This document shows positions 37,601 through 46,791 of a DNA stretch of 64,000 nt, piece after piece. Under the pieces are notes generated by a model, which saw only the letters and a program-made list of their open reading frames with translations, did not search any database and was not told the origin of the DNA. Source of the DNA: Pseudonocardia acidicola (GTDB taxonomy: Bacteria; Actinomycetota; Actinomycetes; Mycobacteriales; Pseudonocardiaceae); NCBI RefSeq assembly GCF_012911935.1, contig NZ_JAAXLA010000006.1, forward strand, positions 101,455 through 165,454, in the 5' to 3' direction. The first letter of the stretch is position 1. Each line of letters opens with the position of its first letter. The translations under genes were made by a program, and so were the position numbers.

Positions 37601-39215
37601 CCCGTGGATCGCCAAGACCCGGTACTCCACGCCGGGCGTCGGGCTGATCTCCCCGCCGCCGCACCACGACATCTACTCGATCGAGGACATCAAGCAGCTC
37701 ATCCACGACCTGAAGAACGCCAACCCGGCCGCGCGCGTGCACGTCAAGCTCGTGTCGCAGGTCGGCGTCGGCACGGTCGCGGCGGGCGTGGCGAAGGCGC
37801 ACTCCGACGTCGTGCTCATCTCCGGGCACGACGGCGGCACCGGCGCCTCGCCGTTGAGCTCGATCAAGCACGCCGGTGGTCCGTGGGAGCTCGGCCTGGC
37901 CGAGACCCAGCAGACGCTGCTGGCCAACAACCTGCGCGACCGGATCGTCGTGCAGGCCGACGGCCAGCTCAAGACCGGCCGCGACGTCGTCATCGCGGCT
38001 CTGCTCGGGGCCGAGGAGTTCGGCTTCGCGACCGCGCCGCTGGTGGTCTCGGGCTGCATCATGATGCGGGTCTGCCATCTCGACACCTGCCCGGTCGGCG
38101 TCGCCACCCAGAACCCGGAGCTGCGCAAGCGCTTCGACGGGCGGCCCGAGTACGTCGTCAACTTCATGCGGTTCGTGGCCGAGGAGGTCCGGGAGTACCT
38201 GGCCCAGCTCGGGTTCCGGACCCTGGAGGAGGCCGTCGGGCACGCCGAGATGCTCGACACCGGCAAGGCCGTGCAGCACTGGAAGACCGAGGGCCTGGAC
38301 CTGCGGCCGATCTTCCATACCCCCGAGCTGCCGGCCGGCGCGGTCCGGCACCGCACCCGGAGCCAGGACCACGGCCTGGAGAAGGCGCTGGACAACACCA
38401 TGATCCAGCTCGCCGAGGGCGCCCTGTCCTCCGGCGACAAGGTGCGGCTCGACCTGCCGGTGCGCAACGTCAACCGCACCGTCGGCACGATGCTGGGCTA
38501 CGAGCTGACCAAGCGGTGGGGCGGCGAGGGCCTGCCCGACGACACCATCGACATCACGCTGTCCGGTTCAGCCGGCCAGTCGTTCGGTGCGTTCGTGCCC
38601 AGGGGCATCACCCTGCGGCTGGTCGGCGACGCGAACGACTTCTTCGGCAAGGGCCTGTCCGGCGGGCGGCTCACCCTGCGGCCCGACCCGTCGGCACCGT
38701 TCGTCGCCGAGGAGAACATCATCGCCGGCAACGTGATCCTCTACGGGGCCACGTCCGGTGAGGTGTTCATCCGCGGCGTGGTCGGCGAGCGGTTCTGCGT
38801 GCGCAACTCCGGCGCGCTGGCCGTCGTCGAGGGCGTGGGCGACCACGGCTGCGAGTACATGACCGGCGGCCGGGTCGTGGTGCTGGGCAAGATCGGCCGG
38901 AACTTCGCCGCGGGCATGTCCGGCGGCACGGCCTATGTGCTCGACCTGCCCGTACACCGGGTCAACCCGGAGATGGTCGACCTGGACCCGCTGGACGACG
39001 CCGACCGCGAGTTCCTGCGCACGGCGATCGAGAAGCACCACGCGGAGACCGACTCCGCGGTGGCGCACGCGCTGCTGACCGACTGGGACGTCGCGGTGGA
39101 GCGGTTCGGCAAGGTCATGCCGAAGGACTTCAAGCGGGTGCTGCAGGCCCGCGAGCAGGCCGAGAAGGACGGCCGTGACGTGAACGAGGCAATCATGGAG
39201 GCCGCGCATGGCTGA
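34662..39215 (+). CDS. gltB: Glutamate synthase large subunit
   Basis: Large subunit of NADPH-dependent glutamate synthase (GOGAT), which with GltD makes two glutamates from glutamine and 2-oxoglutarate. The start is TTG at 34662, set by AGGAGG five bases upstream, giving 1517 residues. Domains in order: class II glutaminase (nucleophile Cys in EHDACGVAM, exposed after propeptide removal), central domain, FMN-binding synthase with the 3Fe-4S motif [15 protein letters not shown], and the C-terminal beta-helix ([11 protein letters not shown]). It overlaps gltD by 8 bp. Confidence 0.97.
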   Translation: MAAISDQADTSQGLYAPEYEHDACGVAMVADLAGRRDHGIVQKALTALLRLEHRGARGSEINTGDGAGILIQVPDAFFRDIVDFELPVTGAYAVGTAFLPRDRAEADAAVERINALAAEENLRVLGWRELPTDPEKADLGPTALAAMPSFRQLFVAGIEEGEDAPTGIDLERRTFCLRKRVEHTTGVYFPSLSPRTIVYKGMLAEPQVEAFYPDLSDERVTSALAVVHSRFSTNTFPAWPLAHPYRYVAHNGEINTLRGNRNWMAAREALLESDVLPGDLQRLTPVVTPDASDSATFDEVLELLHLGGRSLPHAVLMMIPEAWENHDEMDPARRAFYEYHSTLMEPWDGPALVAFTDGTVIGAVLDRNGLRPARYWVTEDGLVVLASEVGVLDVDPSAVVRKGRLEPGRMFLVDTAAGKIVDDDEIKGQLAAEHPYEDWLHAGLIRLENLPERDREQIAHSALTHRQQSFGYTEEELNVLLRPMAVSGAEPIGSMGNDAPLAAISERPRQLFDYFTQLFAQVTNPPLDAIREELVTSLQSQLGPERNLLSASPHNCRTIVVPFPVLGNDDLAKIIHINDDGEFPGFASYTVKGLFTAAEGGAGLVNRLEEIKAEVTRAIEDGARLIVLSQRGVDAEHAPIPSLLLTGAVHHHLVRERTRTRVGLIVESGDAREVHHVALLIGFGAAAVNPYLAMATVEDLADRGDIPGVDAKTAAKNLVKALGKGVRKTMSKIGVSTVASYTGAQIFEAIGLGEEVIDTCFTGTTSRLGGVGFDVLAEEVLRHHRRAFPADEVRASHRALAVGGEYQWRREGELHLFNPQTVFKLQHSTRSGRYEIFKEYTRAVDDQAERLMTLRGLFRFKEGVRPPVPIDEVEPVESIVKRFATGAISYGSISQEMHETLAIAMNRLGGKSNTGEGGEDADRFTPDANGDSRRSAIKQVASGRFGVTSEYLVNADDLQIKISQGAKPGEGGQLPGGKVYPWIAKTRYSTPGVGLISPPPHHDIYSIEDIKQLIHDLKNANPAARVHVKLVSQVGVGTVAAGVAKAHSDVVLISGHDGGTGASPLSSIKHAGGPWELGLAETQQTLLANNLRDRIVVQADGQLKTGRDVVIAALLGAEEFGFATAPLVVSGCIMMRVCHLDTCPVGVATQNPELRKRFDGRPEYVVNFMRFVAEEVREYLAQLGFRTLEEAVGHAEMLDTGKAVQHWKTEGLDLRPIFHTPELPAGAVRHRTRSQDHGLEKALDNTMIQLAEGALSSGDKVRLDLPVRNVNRTVGTMLGYELTKRWGGEGLPDDTIDITLSGSAGQSFGAFVPRGITLRLVGDANDFFGKGLSGGRLTLRPDPSAPFVAEENIIAGNVILYGATSGEVFIRGVVGERFCVRNSGALAVVEGVGDHGCEYMTGGRVVVLGKIGRNFAAGMSGGTAYVLDLPVHRVNPEMVDLDPLDDADREFLRTAIEKHHAETDSAVAHALLTDWDVAVERFGKVMPKDFKRVLQAREQAEKDGRDVNEAIMEAAHG

Positions 39216-40662
39216 TCCGAAGGGCTTCCTCACCACTCCCCGGGAGACCCCGAATCGACGCCCCGTCGACCTGCGCCTGATGGACTGGCGCGAGGTCTAC
39301 GAGGACTTCTCCCGTGAGGACCTGGAGAAGCAGGCCGGGCGCTGCATGAACTGCGGCATCCCGTTCTGTCATCAGGGCTGCCCGCTGGGCAACCTGATCC
39401 CGGAGTGGAACGACCTGGTCTGGCGGCAGGACTGGCGCGAGGCCACCGAGCGGTTGCACGCGACCAACAACTTCCCGGAGTTCACCGGGACGCTGTGCCC
39501 GGCACCGTGCGAGGCCGCCTGCGTGCTCGCCATCAACAGCGACGCCGTCACGATCAAGCAGGTCGAGGTCGAGATCGTCGACCGGGCCTGGGACGAGGGC
39601 TGGGTCACCCCGCAGCGGCCCGAGGCCAAGACGGGCAAGAAGGTCGCTGTGGTCGGCTCCGGCCCGGCCGGTCTGGCCGCCGCCCAGCAGCTCACCCGGG
39701 TCGGGCACGACGTCGTGGTCTTCGAGCGCGCCGACCGGATCGGCGGGCTGCTGCGCTACGGCATCCCCGAGTTCAAGATGGAGAAGGCCCGCCTCGACCG
39801 GCGCCTGGCGCAGATGCGCGACGAGGGCACGCTGTTCCGGGCGTCGGTGGACGTCGGGGTGGACGTGACCGTGGAGCAGCTGCGGGAGGACTTCGACGCC
39901 GTGGTGCTCGCCGGCGGGGCCACCGCCTGGCGCGACATCCCGGTGCCGGGCCGCGAGCTCGAGGGCATCTACCAGGCCATGGAGTTCCTGCCGTGGGCCA
40001 ACCACGTGCAGCAGGGCGACATCGACGCCCCGCCCGTCACGGCCGAGGGCAAGCACGTCGTGATCATCGGTGGCGGTGACACCGGGGCCGACTGCCTCGG
40101 CACCTCGCACCGGCAGGGCGCCGCGTCGGTGACCCAGCTGGAGATCATGCCGACGCCGCCGGAGCACCGCACCGAGAACATGCCCTGGCCGACCTACCCG
40201 ATGGTCTACCGGGTGTCCTCGGCGCACGAGGAGGGTGGCGAGCGGCTGTACTCGGTCAACACCACCGAGTTCGTCGACGACGGCACCGGCAAGGTCGCGG
40301 CGCTGCGGCTGGTGGAGGTCTCCCGCGATGCGGGCGGCACGTTCGTCCCCGTCGAGGGCACCGGGCGGGAGATCCCGGCCGACCTCGTGCTGCTGGCGAT
40401 GGGCTTCGTCGGGCCGGAGAAGGGCAAGCTGCTCGCCGACCTGGGCGTGGAGCTCGACGAGCGCGGCAACGTCGCTCGCGACCAGAACTACATGACCAGC
40501 GTCGAGGGCGTCTTCGCGGCCGGTGACATGGGCCGCGGCCAGTCGCTGATCGTGTGGGCGATCGCCGAGGGCCGGGCCGCTGCGGCGGGTGTCGACAAGC
40601 ACCTCACCGGGCGGACGGTGCTCCCCCGCCCGATCAACCCGACCGACCGGCAGATCGCGTAG
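39208..40662 (+). CDS. gltD: Glutamate synthase small subunit
   Basis: FAD-containing small subunit that passes electrons from NADPH to GltB. The 484-residue protein has N-terminal Fe-S cysteines ([19 protein letters not shown] and [10 protein letters not shown]), an FAD site [17 protein letters not shown] near residue 145 and an NADPH site [16 protein letters not shown] near 280. ATG start overlaps the gltB end by 8 bp; translation is coupled. A strong hairpin follows 14 bp after the stop. Confidence 0.97.
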   Translation: MADPKGFLTTPRETPNRRPVDLRLMDWREVYEDFSREDLEKQAGRCMNCGIPFCHQGCPLGNLIPEWNDLVWRQDWREATERLHATNNFPEFTGTLCPAPCEAACVLAINSDAVTIKQVEVEIVDRAWDEGWVTPQRPEAKTGKKVAVVGSGPAGLAAAQQLTRVGHDVVVFERADRIGGLLRYGIPEFKMEKARLDRRLAQMRDEGTLFRASVDVGVDVTVEQLREDFDAVVLAGGATAWRDIPVPGRELEGIYQAMEFLPWANHVQQGDIDAPPVTAEGKHVVIIGGGDTGADCLGTSHRQGAASVTQLEIMPTPPEHRTENMPWPTYPMVYRVSSAHEEGGERLYSVNTTEFVDDGTGKVAALRLVEVSRDAGGTFVPVEGTGREIPADLVLLAMGFVGPEKGKLLADLGVELDERGNVARDQNYMTSVEGVFAAGDMGRGQSLIVWAIAEGRAAAAGVDKHLTGRTVLPRPINPTDRQIA

Positions 40663-40676
40663 CCGGCCGGCGTCCC

Positions 40677-40710
40677 GCGGGCCCCCGACGACACGTCGTC
40701 GGGGGCCCGC
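40677..40710. terminator. Bidirectional terminator between gltD and the CDF gene
   Basis: Perfect 15-bp stem GCGGGCCCCCGACGA / TCGTCGGGGGCCCGC with a CACG loop, placed between two convergent genes. It can terminate both transcripts. There is no T tract, typical of high-GC actinobacteria. Confidence 0.8.
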
Positions 40711-40726
40711 TGCGTCTGCGTACCGA

Positions 40727-41752
40727 TCAGCCGGCGCGGCCCCAGCCCTCCGCGCCGCTGCCGTAGCGCTCCAGCACGCGGGCCCGCATCCGCGGGTCGT
40801 TGCGCGGTACCGGCTCCAGGAAGATCTCGTCGAGGTCGGAGAACTCCGCGCGCAGCTGCTCGTCGATGTCCACGCACGTGCGCTCGAGGTCGGCCGCGGT
40901 GAGCGCGTCGCAGAAGTCGAGCCGCGCGCAGACAAGCACCCGGTCGGTGCCGGTCATCATCGTCAGCAGGTCGACGACCTGCTCCACCTCGGGCCGGGCG
41001 GCCAGCCGGTCCCGCACGGCGAGCACGAGCCTACGATCGGCCTGCCGGCCGACCAGCAATCCCAGATTGGTCCGCCCCAGCACGTAGGCGACGCCGCTGA
41101 GCAGCACCCCGATCAGCAGCGATGCCAGGCCGTCCCAGAACGCCGAGCCGGTGAACTGATGCAGGCCGACCCCCGCGAAGGCCAGCAGCAGGCCGATCAG
41201 GGCCGCGGTGTCCTCGTAGAACACCGATGTCACGGTCGGATCGTCGGTCGTGCGCAGCCACACCCGCATCGACTGCCCCTCGGCGCGCGCCTCCGCCCGG
41301 ATCTGCCGGACCGCCCGGCTCAGGGAGGCCGCCTCCAGCACGAACGACAGGGCCAGCACGAGGTAGGCGACCACCGGCAGGGTCTGCTCCGCCTCGCCGC
41401 CGAACATCACGCGGACGCCCTCGATGATCGCGAACACGGCACCGGAGACGAAGATGCTGACCGCGGCGATGAGCGACCAGAAGAACCTCTCCTTGCCGTA
41501 GCCGAAGGGATGGCGCCGGTCGGCCTTGCGCCCGGACCGGTGCAGTGCAGTGAGCAGCAACCCCTCGGTCGCGGTGTCGGCCGCCGAGTGCGCGGCCTCG
41601 GCGAACATCGCCGCCGAGCCGGTGAGGATGCCGGCGACCAGTTTGAGCAACCCGATCCCGAGATTCGCGCCCAGCGCGACGAGCACGGTCAGGGTGCTCT
41701 CACCATCCTGTCTCTCGGTGTCGCCGCGCTTGTCGTCATCGCCGTCCGGCAT
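40727..41752 (-). CDS. Cation diffusion facilitator family transporter
   Basis: Proton-coupled divalent metal efflux protein of 341 residues with six transmembrane helices and a cytoplasmic C-terminal domain. The metal-site motif [10 protein letters not shown] and the signature [16 protein letters not shown] place it in the SLC30A9-like branch. The metal cannot be assigned from sequence. ATG at 41752 has no ribosome site but a TAGGCT box six bases upstream; the divergent hydrolase start is only 39 bp away. Confidence 0.9.
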   Translation of the reverse strand: MPDGDDDKRGDTERQDGESTLTVLVALGANLGIGLLKLVAGILTGSAAMFAEAAHSAADTATEGLLLTALHRSGRKADRRHPFGYGKERFFWSLIAAVSIFVSGAVFAIIEGVRVMFGGEAEQTLPVVAYLVLALSFVLEAASLSRAVRQIRAEARAEGQSMRVWLRTTDDPTVTSVFYEDTAALIGLLLAFAGVGLHQFTGSAFWDGLASLLIGVLLSGVAYVLGRTNLGLLVGRQADRRLVLAVRDRLAARPEVEQVVDLLTMMTGTDRVLVCARLDFCDALTAADLERTCVDIDEQLRAEFSDLDEIFLEPVPRNDPRMRARVLERYGSGAEGWGRAG

Positions 41753-41758
41753 GTATCG

Positions 41759-41783
41759 AGCCTAGGCCTGTGGCGCGTAGGTT
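41759..41783. promoter_or_regulatory. Divergent -10 boxes for two leaderless genes
   Basis: TAGGCT on the minus strand (41759-41764) precedes the CDF start by six bases, and TAGGTT on the plus strand (41778-41783) precedes the hydrolase ATG by eight. Both transcripts would be leaderless or nearly so and the whole 39-bp gap is promoter. Confidence 0.45.
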
Positions 41784-41791
41784 CGGCCGCG

Positions 41792-42769
41792 ATGAACGAG
41801 ACGGCACCGAACGCGATCGTCCACCGCACCGTCGAGGTGAACGGGGTCCGGCTGCACCTCGCGGAGGCCGGCCCCGCCGACGGGCCGACCGTGCTGCTGC
41901 TGCACGGCTTCCCCGAGTGCTGGTACTCCTGGCGCCATCAGCTCGCTGCGCTGGCCGCGGACGGCTACCACGTCGTCGCCCCGGACCAGCGTGGCTACGC
42001 CCGCAGCGAGGCCCCCGTGGCCGTCGACGCGTACACCATCCTGCACCTGGCCGGCGACGCCGTCGGGGTGCTCGACGCGGTGAGCGCCGAACAGGCCGTG
42101 GTGGTCGGGCACGACTGGGGCGCCCCGGTGGCCTGGCACACCGCCCTGTTGCGCCCGGACCGGGTGCGTGGTGTCGTCGGGTTGAGCGTGCCGTTCGTGG
42201 GGCGCAGCCGGCAGCCTCCGCTGCCGGCGCTGGCGCGGCGGTTCGGCGGCACGTACTACCAGCTGTACTTCCAGATCCCCGGCGTGGCCGACGCCGAACT
42301 GGGCGCCGACCCGCGGGCGACGCTGCGCCGGCTGCTGTCCCGGGCCTCCGGCGGGCAGGTACCGCCGGACGCGTCGGTGCCGGCCGGTGGCGGGTTCCTC
42401 GATCTCTGCCCGGAGCCCGGCTCGCTACCCGGCTGGCTCACCGAGGCCGACCTCGACGTCTACGAGCGCGAGTACCGCGGCGCCGGTTTCACCGGCGGAC
42501 TGAACTGGTACCGCAACATCGCCCGCAACTGGGAGCTGACCGCGCCCTGGCAGGGCGCCGCGGTCACGCCCCCGGCGCTGTACCTGGCCGGCGAGGACGA
42601 TCTCGTGGTGGCCGGCACCGAGCCGGACGCGATCGTCGGGGCGTTGACGAGCGCCGTGACCGACCTGCGTGGCGCCACGTTCCTGCCCGGCTGCGGACAC
42701 TGGACCCAACAGGAACGCCCCGCAGAGATCAACACAGCCCTGCTGAACTTCATGGCGTCACTGAAGTGA
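41792..42769 (+). CDS. Alpha/beta hydrolase, epoxide hydrolase-like
   Basis: Predicted soluble hydrolase of 325 residues. The oxyanion motif HGFPECWYSWRHQ, the nucleophile Asp108 in VVVGHDWGAPVAWH, and the catalytic histidine in LPGCGHWTQQERP match epoxide hydrolases; an Asp rather than Ser nucleophile separates it from esterases. The cap-domain tyrosines lie in TYYQLYFQIPGV and GLNWYRNI. It could act on epoxides, for instance from the monooxygenase 12 kb away, but that link is speculative. Confidence 0.87.
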   Translation: MNETAPNAIVHRTVEVNGVRLHLAEAGPADGPTVLLLHGFPECWYSWRHQLAALAADGYHVVAPDQRGYARSEAPVAVDAYTILHLAGDAVGVLDAVSAEQAVVVGHDWGAPVAWHTALLRPDRVRGVVGLSVPFVGRSRQPPLPALARRFGGTYYQLYFQIPGVADAELGADPRATLRRLLSRASGGQVPPDASVPAGGGFLDLCPEPGSLPGWLTEADLDVYEREYRGAGFTGGLNWYRNIARNWELTAPWQGAAVTPPALYLAGEDDLVVAGTEPDAIVGALTSAVTDLRGATFLPGCGHWTQQERPAEINTALLNFMASLK

Positions 42770-43120
42770 GCATGCGATCACCGAACGTCACCGAACGATC
42801 GGTGACCGGTGTACGCAGTTCGGCCGGCGGAAGCTACCACCCGGTAGGACCAGACATGATCTCGATCACCGGTCACAGACGCGGAAGGTCCACTCGACGG
42901 TGAGCGCGCACAACCCGCAACTCCCGGGCCGCCCGCGCGTTGTCCGGATTGACCGGGGCCGGCGGAACGGGGAGCCTCCGCCGGCACCGGTTGATCCATC
43001 TTCGGGCGCGCACCGGGCGGACGGCCGGCACCGGTGCCCGCGACGACGACCTCGAATGGCAGCCCCACGTCGCCCAGGTGACCCCCGAGCACGTGCGGGC
43101 CGACGTCGCCAGGCGGTCGC
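42770..43120. other. Gap with a palindromic operator-like site
   Basis: 351 bp with no supported gene. At 42790-42803 lies ACCGAACGATCGGT (arms ACCGA/TCGGT, four-base spacer), preceded by a partial copy CACCGAACG, a form typical of TetR operators. GATCACCGGTCAC near 42863 is a related inverted sequence. A minus-strand open frame here lacks convincing homology. Confidence 0.4.
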
Positions 43121-43570
43121 CTACCTCGACGACAGCCTGAACACGGGATAACCGGGCGCGATCCGGCGAAGCTCGGCGTCGGAGGCGTCGGCGTCGACGC
43201 CGGCGAAGAACACTCCGACCTCGAACTTCCAGCGCCGCAGGTAGGCGCGCAGCACGGCCGGCTTCTCGTCGTCTCCGAGCTCGGTAGCCGTGAAGGACTC
43301 AGCACGACGGCCGAGCCGCAGCTCACCGCCACCGGCCGCCCGCAGGTTGCGCACCCACTGGGTGTGTCCGCGGGGGGCGACGAGGTAGCGCTCGCCGTCG
43401 TGGGTGAGCAGGTTGACCGGGACCGTCCGCCACTCGCCGCTGACGCGGCCGCGGACGGCGAGGATCCGGCTGCCCCAGACGCCGATTCCGAGGCGGGTCA
43501 GGCCGGCGACGGCCTGGTTGAACAGGTTGGTGCTGCGGCCGGGGGCGACGTAGCGGGACGCTGTGTTCAC
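43121..43570 (-). CDS. F420-dependent nitroreductase-family oxidoreductase (DDN-like)
   Basis: Deazaflavin (F420)-dependent split-barrel protein of 149 residues. The motifs SGEWRTVPVNLLTHDGERYL and APRGHTQWVRNLRAAGGG are typical of the DDN/nitroreductase group that reduces quinones or nitro compounds with F420H2. GTG start with a GGGAGG site. Two matching 17-bp palindromes lie 19 and 71 bp upstream, indicating repression by a TetR-type protein not encoded here. Confidence 0.88.
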   Translation of the reverse strand: MNTASRYVAPGRSTNLFNQAVAGLTRLGIGVWGSRILAVRGRVSGEWRTVPVNLLTHDGERYLVAPRGHTQWVRNLRAAGGGELRLGRRAESFTATELGDDEKPAVLRAYLRRWKFEVGVFFAGVDADASDAELRRIAPGYPVFRLSSR

Positions 43571-43588
43571 GATGACCTCCCCTGCTCG

Positions 43589-43605
43589 CGAGAGCAGTGT
43601 TCTCG
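43589..43605. promoter_or_regulatory. Palindromic operator O1
   Basis: CGAGAGCAGTGTTCTCG, eight-base arms with one mismatch around a central G, 19 bp upstream of the F420-dependent reductase start. It matches O2 at 43641-43657 (consensus GAGCAGTGYTCTCG). The form is typical of TetR/AcrR operators. Confidence 0.6.
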
Positions 43606-43640
43606 ATAAGGAGCAGTGAACAGCATCCTGCGACGGACGT

Positions 43641-43657
43641 CAAGAGCAGTGCTCTCG
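43641..43657. promoter_or_regulatory. Palindromic operator O2
   Basis: CAAGAGCAGTGCTCTCG, the second copy, with centre 52 bp from O1, close to five helical turns. The two sites would face the same side of the DNA, suggesting cooperative binding or looping by dimers. Confidence 0.6.
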
Positions 43658-43684
43658 TTTTTGACGGCCGTTCTGCCCGCCGCA

Positions 43685-43942
43685 TCAGTCCTCGACGGGG
43701 ACCAGCTCGAACGCGTCGTCGCCGATCCAGACCCGCAGCCCCTCGGCGTCCTCGGTGATGTAGCCGTCCTCTTCCTCGCCCAACTCCCGGGAAGCCCCGA
43801 GGGCCAGCGCGCTCAGCTCCACACGTCCCTCCCCGAGATCCCGCGGCCGGTACTCGCGGGCCAGCCGGGCGGTGCGGCTCTCGGTGGCCAGCCAGTTGGC
43901 GTTCTCCGGGCCGACCTCGGCCACCCAGTGTTGATCGCGCAT
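43685..43942 (-). CDS. Hypothetical protein
   Basis: An 85-residue acidic protein beginning MRDQHWVAEVGPENANWLAT and ending IGDDAFELVPVED. No known domain was recognised; no signal peptide, membrane helix or cysteine is present. ATG at 43942 was chosen because the frame upstream becomes Cys/Arg-rich and unlike coding sequence. It has no operon partner. Coding bias is good in this part only. Confidence 0.5.
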   Translation of the reverse strand: MRDQHWVAEVGPENANWLATESRTARLAREYRPRDLGEGRVELSALALGASRELGEEEDGYITEDAEGLRVWIGDDAFELVPVED

Positions 43943-44157
43943 TCCGGGATTATGCGGCGCCAACGCAGAGAAAGCCCCACGTGACACCGGGTGGGGAACG
44001 CAGGATCGGCGCGACCCGCAGGACACGAATGCGCAGTCGACGTGACGGCACACAGGGTGACGGACCCGGGGCCTGAGGTCGCGAGGAACACCCTCAGTGG
44101 CCACCGGGCCAGCCGCAACCGTGACCGCACCGGCATCCGGAGCAACCGATCACGTAC

Positions 44158-44163
44158 TACCCT
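44158..44163 (+). promoter_or_regulatory. -10 box (TACCCT) for leaderless DUF1697 gene
   Basis: TACCCT ends six bases before the ATG at 44170; no Shine-Dalgarno site. The same hexamer and spacing precede the lprG-like gene. Confidence 0.45.
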
Positions 44164-44169
44164 TCCTCG

Positions 44170-44766
44170 ATGCCCGGCTATGTGGCGTTGCTGCGCGGGA
44201 TCAACGTCGGCGGCAACAAGAAGGTCGCCATGGCCGACCTGCGGGAGCTGCTGGCCGGCCTCGGTTTCACCGGCGTGCGCACCCACCTGCAGAGCGGCAA
44301 CGCCGTGTTCGGCACCCGGGCCACGACACCGGACCGGCTGGCCGGGCGCATCGAGCAGGCCGTCTCCCGGTCGTTCGGCATCGACGTGCGCTGCCTGGTG
44401 CGGACGGCCGCCGAGATGCGCGCAGTGGTCGACGGGCACCCGTTGGCCGAGGTGGCCGGCAACGGCTCCCGCATGATGGCGCTGTTCCTCTCGGCCGCCC
44501 CGGAGCCGGCGCTGGTGGTTGCGCACGACCCCGTCGTACTCGATCCGGAGCGGACCCGGATCGGCGATCGGGTGATCTACCAGTGGTGCCCGGACGGCGT
44601 ACTGAAGGCACCCGACGTCGCGGGGTTCGTCATGAAGAACTGGCGGGTCGCAGTGACCGGGCGCAACTGGAACACCGTCACCGCGCTCGCCGAACTCCTC
44701 GAGGCCGGGACCGGCGGGACTGAGGGCCCTGGTCCTTCCGGGCGGAATCGCCCGGGCCCGGACTGA
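44170..44766 (+). CDS. DUF1697 family protein
   Basis: Protein of 198 residues in the widespread DUF1697 family, recognised by the N-terminus YVALLRGINVGGNKKVAMAD and the block GFTGVRTHLQSGNAVF. The C-terminal MKNWRVAVTGRNWNTVTALA is also conserved. Function is unknown. ATG at 44170 follows a -10 box directly. It is the last ordinary gene before the signalling island. Confidence 0.88.
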   Translation: MPGYVALLRGINVGGNKKVAMADLRELLAGLGFTGVRTHLQSGNAVFGTRATTPDRLAGRIEQAVSRSFGIDVRCLVRTAAEMRAVVDGHPLAEVAGNGSRMMALFLSAAPEPALVVAHDPVVLDPERTRIGDRVIYQWCPDGVLKAPDVAGFVMKNWRVAVTGRNWNTVTALAELLEAGTGGTEGPGPSGRNRPGPD

Positions 44767-44836
44767 CCCGCCGGGCTCAGGTGGGAGGCGGAAGGGGTGG
44801 TTAACGTCCTCCCCTCATCGGAAAGGGGTGGTGGCG

Positions 44837-45520
44837 ATGACGCCTGCCGTCAACAGGTCCGAGCCGGGTCCGGTCGCCACGATCGCCGGGCTGCCGCTCA
44901 ACCCCCACGATCACTTGTGCGTGCTCTACCGCGGCGAATCCCAGCGCGACGAGTTGATGGTCGACTTCCTGGCCGAGGGCGTGGAGGCGGGACACAAGTG
45001 CTACTGCATGATCGCGCCCACCGAGCACGGGTGGATCGCGTCGGCCGTCTCGGAGCGCGGCGGGGCGGATGCGGCGCCGGACGACGACGCCGCGGAGATC
45101 GGCGAGCTCGAGTTCACCGAGCCCAGTGGAAGCCACCTGCAGACCGGGGGGTTCGCCTCGGAACGGATGCTCAAATTCTGGGACGACTGGGGGGTCAGGA
45201 CCTACGAGCAGCAACACCGGACCTTCGCCCGGATCGGAGCCGACATGAGCTGGGCGAAGCCCCTCATCGCCCCCGACTTCATCGAGGACCTGGCCCGCTA
45301 CGAGTCGCGGTTCAATCTGTGGTCCAGCCACTACCCGCAGGTCACGGCCTGCATGTACGACCTGGACAAGTTCGGGGGTGAGGTGGTCGTCCCGGTGATC
45401 ATGGTGCATCCGAAGGTGTGGATGGACGGCATCGTGCTGGAGAACCCCTACTACCTGGACAGCGAGTACCTCCTCGCGGACGAGATCGGGCCGCTGACCG
45501 GCGAGAAGCCCGAGGAATGA
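44837..45520 (+). CDS. MEDS (DcmR-type sensory) domain protein 1
   Basis: A 227-residue protein consisting of one MEDS domain, the sensory domain named from methanogens, methylotrophs and DcmR, the dichloromethane regulator. MEDS resembles a RecA/KaiC fold. Seen here: LPLNPHDHLCVLYRGESQRD, LVDF-type segment, VTACMYDLDKFGGEVVVPVI and the end HPKVWMDGIVLENPYYL. There is no output domain, so it must act through a partner, perhaps the GHKL-like protein 66 bp downstream. ATG at 44837 is preferred; GTG nine bases upstream is possible. Confidence 0.85.
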   Translation: MTPAVNRSEPGPVATIAGLPLNPHDHLCVLYRGESQRDELMVDFLAEGVEAGHKCYCMIAPTEHGWIASAVSERGGADAAPDDDAAEIGELEFTEPSGSHLQTGGFASERMLKFWDDWGVRTYEQQHRTFARIGADMSWAKPLIAPDFIEDLARYESRFNLWSSHYPQVTACMYDLDKFGGEVVVPVIMVHPKVWMDGIVLENPYYLDSEYLLADEIGPLTGEKPEE

Positions 45521-45586
45521 GGTCGCAGGGCTCACGATCCCACCCTGGTCCTGGCCGACCCGACGACGCAGGCGTAGGGAGGATGC

Positions 45587-46000
45587 GTGGCCGATGAACT
45601 GCGCCGTGGTCACCACCATTCCGGATCGGACGAGCGCCCCTTCTGGACCCGCGCCCGTATCGACCACCGTGGCCTGAACACCATCAGCATCCTCGCCTAC
45701 GCGGTCGCGCAGCGGTGGGTGCCGGAGCAGGCGGCCCGCCGGTTCAGCTCCGCCACGAACGCGGCCGCCGCAACGGTGGTGGAAGCGGGCGCAGCGACGC
45801 TGGACATGTGGGAGGAACCCGGCCGGCTCGTCTGCCAGATCGTCCGGGGCGCCGGTGACCCGGGCAGCGGCCCCCACCGGCGTGGTAGCGCGTCCGCCGG
45901 TGGGTTCTGCGAGCACGAGCCGGCGTGTTGCAGCGCGTCCGTCTGCGACATCACGGTGTACCAGGACCGGGACGAGGCGATCGTCCGGATGGCTGTGTGA
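45587..46000 (+). CDS. Degenerate GHKL (HATPase)-like protein with Cys cluster
   Basis: A 137-residue protein that aligns with the ATP-binding domain of RsbW-type anti-sigma kinases but lacks its working residues: the N-box E-x3-N is replaced in SSATNAAAATVVEAGAATL, and the G1 and G2 boxes are absent. LDMWEEPGRLVCQIV matches the strand pair before the G1 box. An insert FCEHEPACCSASVCD (C-x5-C-C-x4-C plus His) could bind metal. It is paralogous to 49063-49584. GTG start with AGGGAGG. I infer a pseudo-kinase partner-binding role. Confidence 0.7.
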   Translation: MADELRRGHHHSGSDERPFWTRARIDHRGLNTISILAYAVAQRWVPEQAARRFSSATNAAAATVVEAGAATLDMWEEPGRLVCQIVRGAGDPGSGPHRRGSASAGGFCEHEPACCSASVCDITVYQDRDEAIVRMAV

Positions 46001-46035
46001 CGCGTGGGTCCGGCGCTGCCGGATGGGGTGCCGGG

Positions 46036-46791
46036 TTACGCCGGGTTGCCTCGAGGGACGGGGCGGAGCAGGGCGTCGGCGGTCGTCGTGCCGTCGACGA
46101 CGCTGCGGGCGACGTCGCTGAGGCGCTGGTTGGTGGAGCGGGCATGGTCGCGGAGCAGATCGAAGGTGCGGGCCAGATCGAGTCGGCCGCGTTCGGCGAG
46201 GACGCCCTTGGCCTGTTCGATGATCACCCGGCTGTTCAGGGCGCTCTGCAGCTGCTCGGCAAGGACCTCGTGGTGGCGGATGGCGCGTTCCTGCAGGATG
46301 CCGATGGTCGCCACATCGGCCAGCGCCTGGGCGATGCGCAGGTTGTCCGCCGAGAGCGCACCGGGTTGGATGCCGAACAGGTTGAGCGCGCCGATGGTCT
46401 CCGAGCGCAGCCGCAGCGGCAGCGCGTACACCGAGCGGTAGCCCGTTTCGACGGTGTGTGCGCTGAATCGGGGCCAGTCGGTGACGTCGCGCAGGTCGGG
46501 CGCGGTGACCTGCCGGCTGCCGCGGAAGCAGTCCAGGCAGGGTCCTTCATCGGTCTGCAGTTGGAACAGCTCCACCAGCTGGGCTTGTTCGTCCGAGGAC
46601 GACACCACCTGCAGACTGCCCCGCTGGTCGGAGAGCAGCAGGGCGGCCGCGTCGGCCGGGAGCAGCTCGACGCAGTTGAGGGTGAGCTGATGGAGCAGGT
46701 CGATCACGTCGTAGTCGGCGACCAGGGTGTCGGCCAGGGTGACGAAGGCCCTCGCGAGCGCCCGCTCGCGGCTGCTCTGCTCGGAGCTCAT
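46036..46791 (-). CDS. GAF-ANTAR transcription antitermination regulator (second)
   Basis: A 251-residue protein with an N-terminal GAF domain (about 20-170, including LQTDEGPCLDCFRGSRQVTA) and a C-terminal ANTAR RNA-binding domain (about 180-240, LNSRVIIEQAKGVLAERG). ANTAR proteins bind paired hairpins in nascent RNA and prevent termination. ATG start overlaps the stop of the upstream GAF-ANTAR gene by four bases and is preceded by GAGGAG. Target RNAs are unknown. Confidence 0.9.
   Translation of the reverse strand: MSSEQSSRERALARAFVTLADTLVADYDVIDLLHQLTLNCVELLPADAAALLLSDQRGSLQVVSSSDEQAQLVELFQLQTDEGPCLDCFRGSRQVTAPDLRDVTDWPRFSAHTVETGYRSVYALPLRLRSETIGALNLFGIQPGALSADNLRIAQALADVATIGILQERAIRHHEVLAEQLQSALNSRVIIEQAKGVLAERGRLDLARTFDLLRDHARSTNQRLSDVARSVVDGTTTADALLRPVPRGNPA

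Noticed and set aside
34497..38372. Minus-strand open frame of more than 1200 codons opposite gltB
   Set aside because: Pure antisense of a certain gene; composition rich in Val, Gln, Asp and Arg repeats, without domains.
42778..43332. Minus-strand open frame downstream of the F420-dependent reductase
   Set aside because: It overlaps the reductase gene, has no recognisable family and contains the operator-like palindromes.
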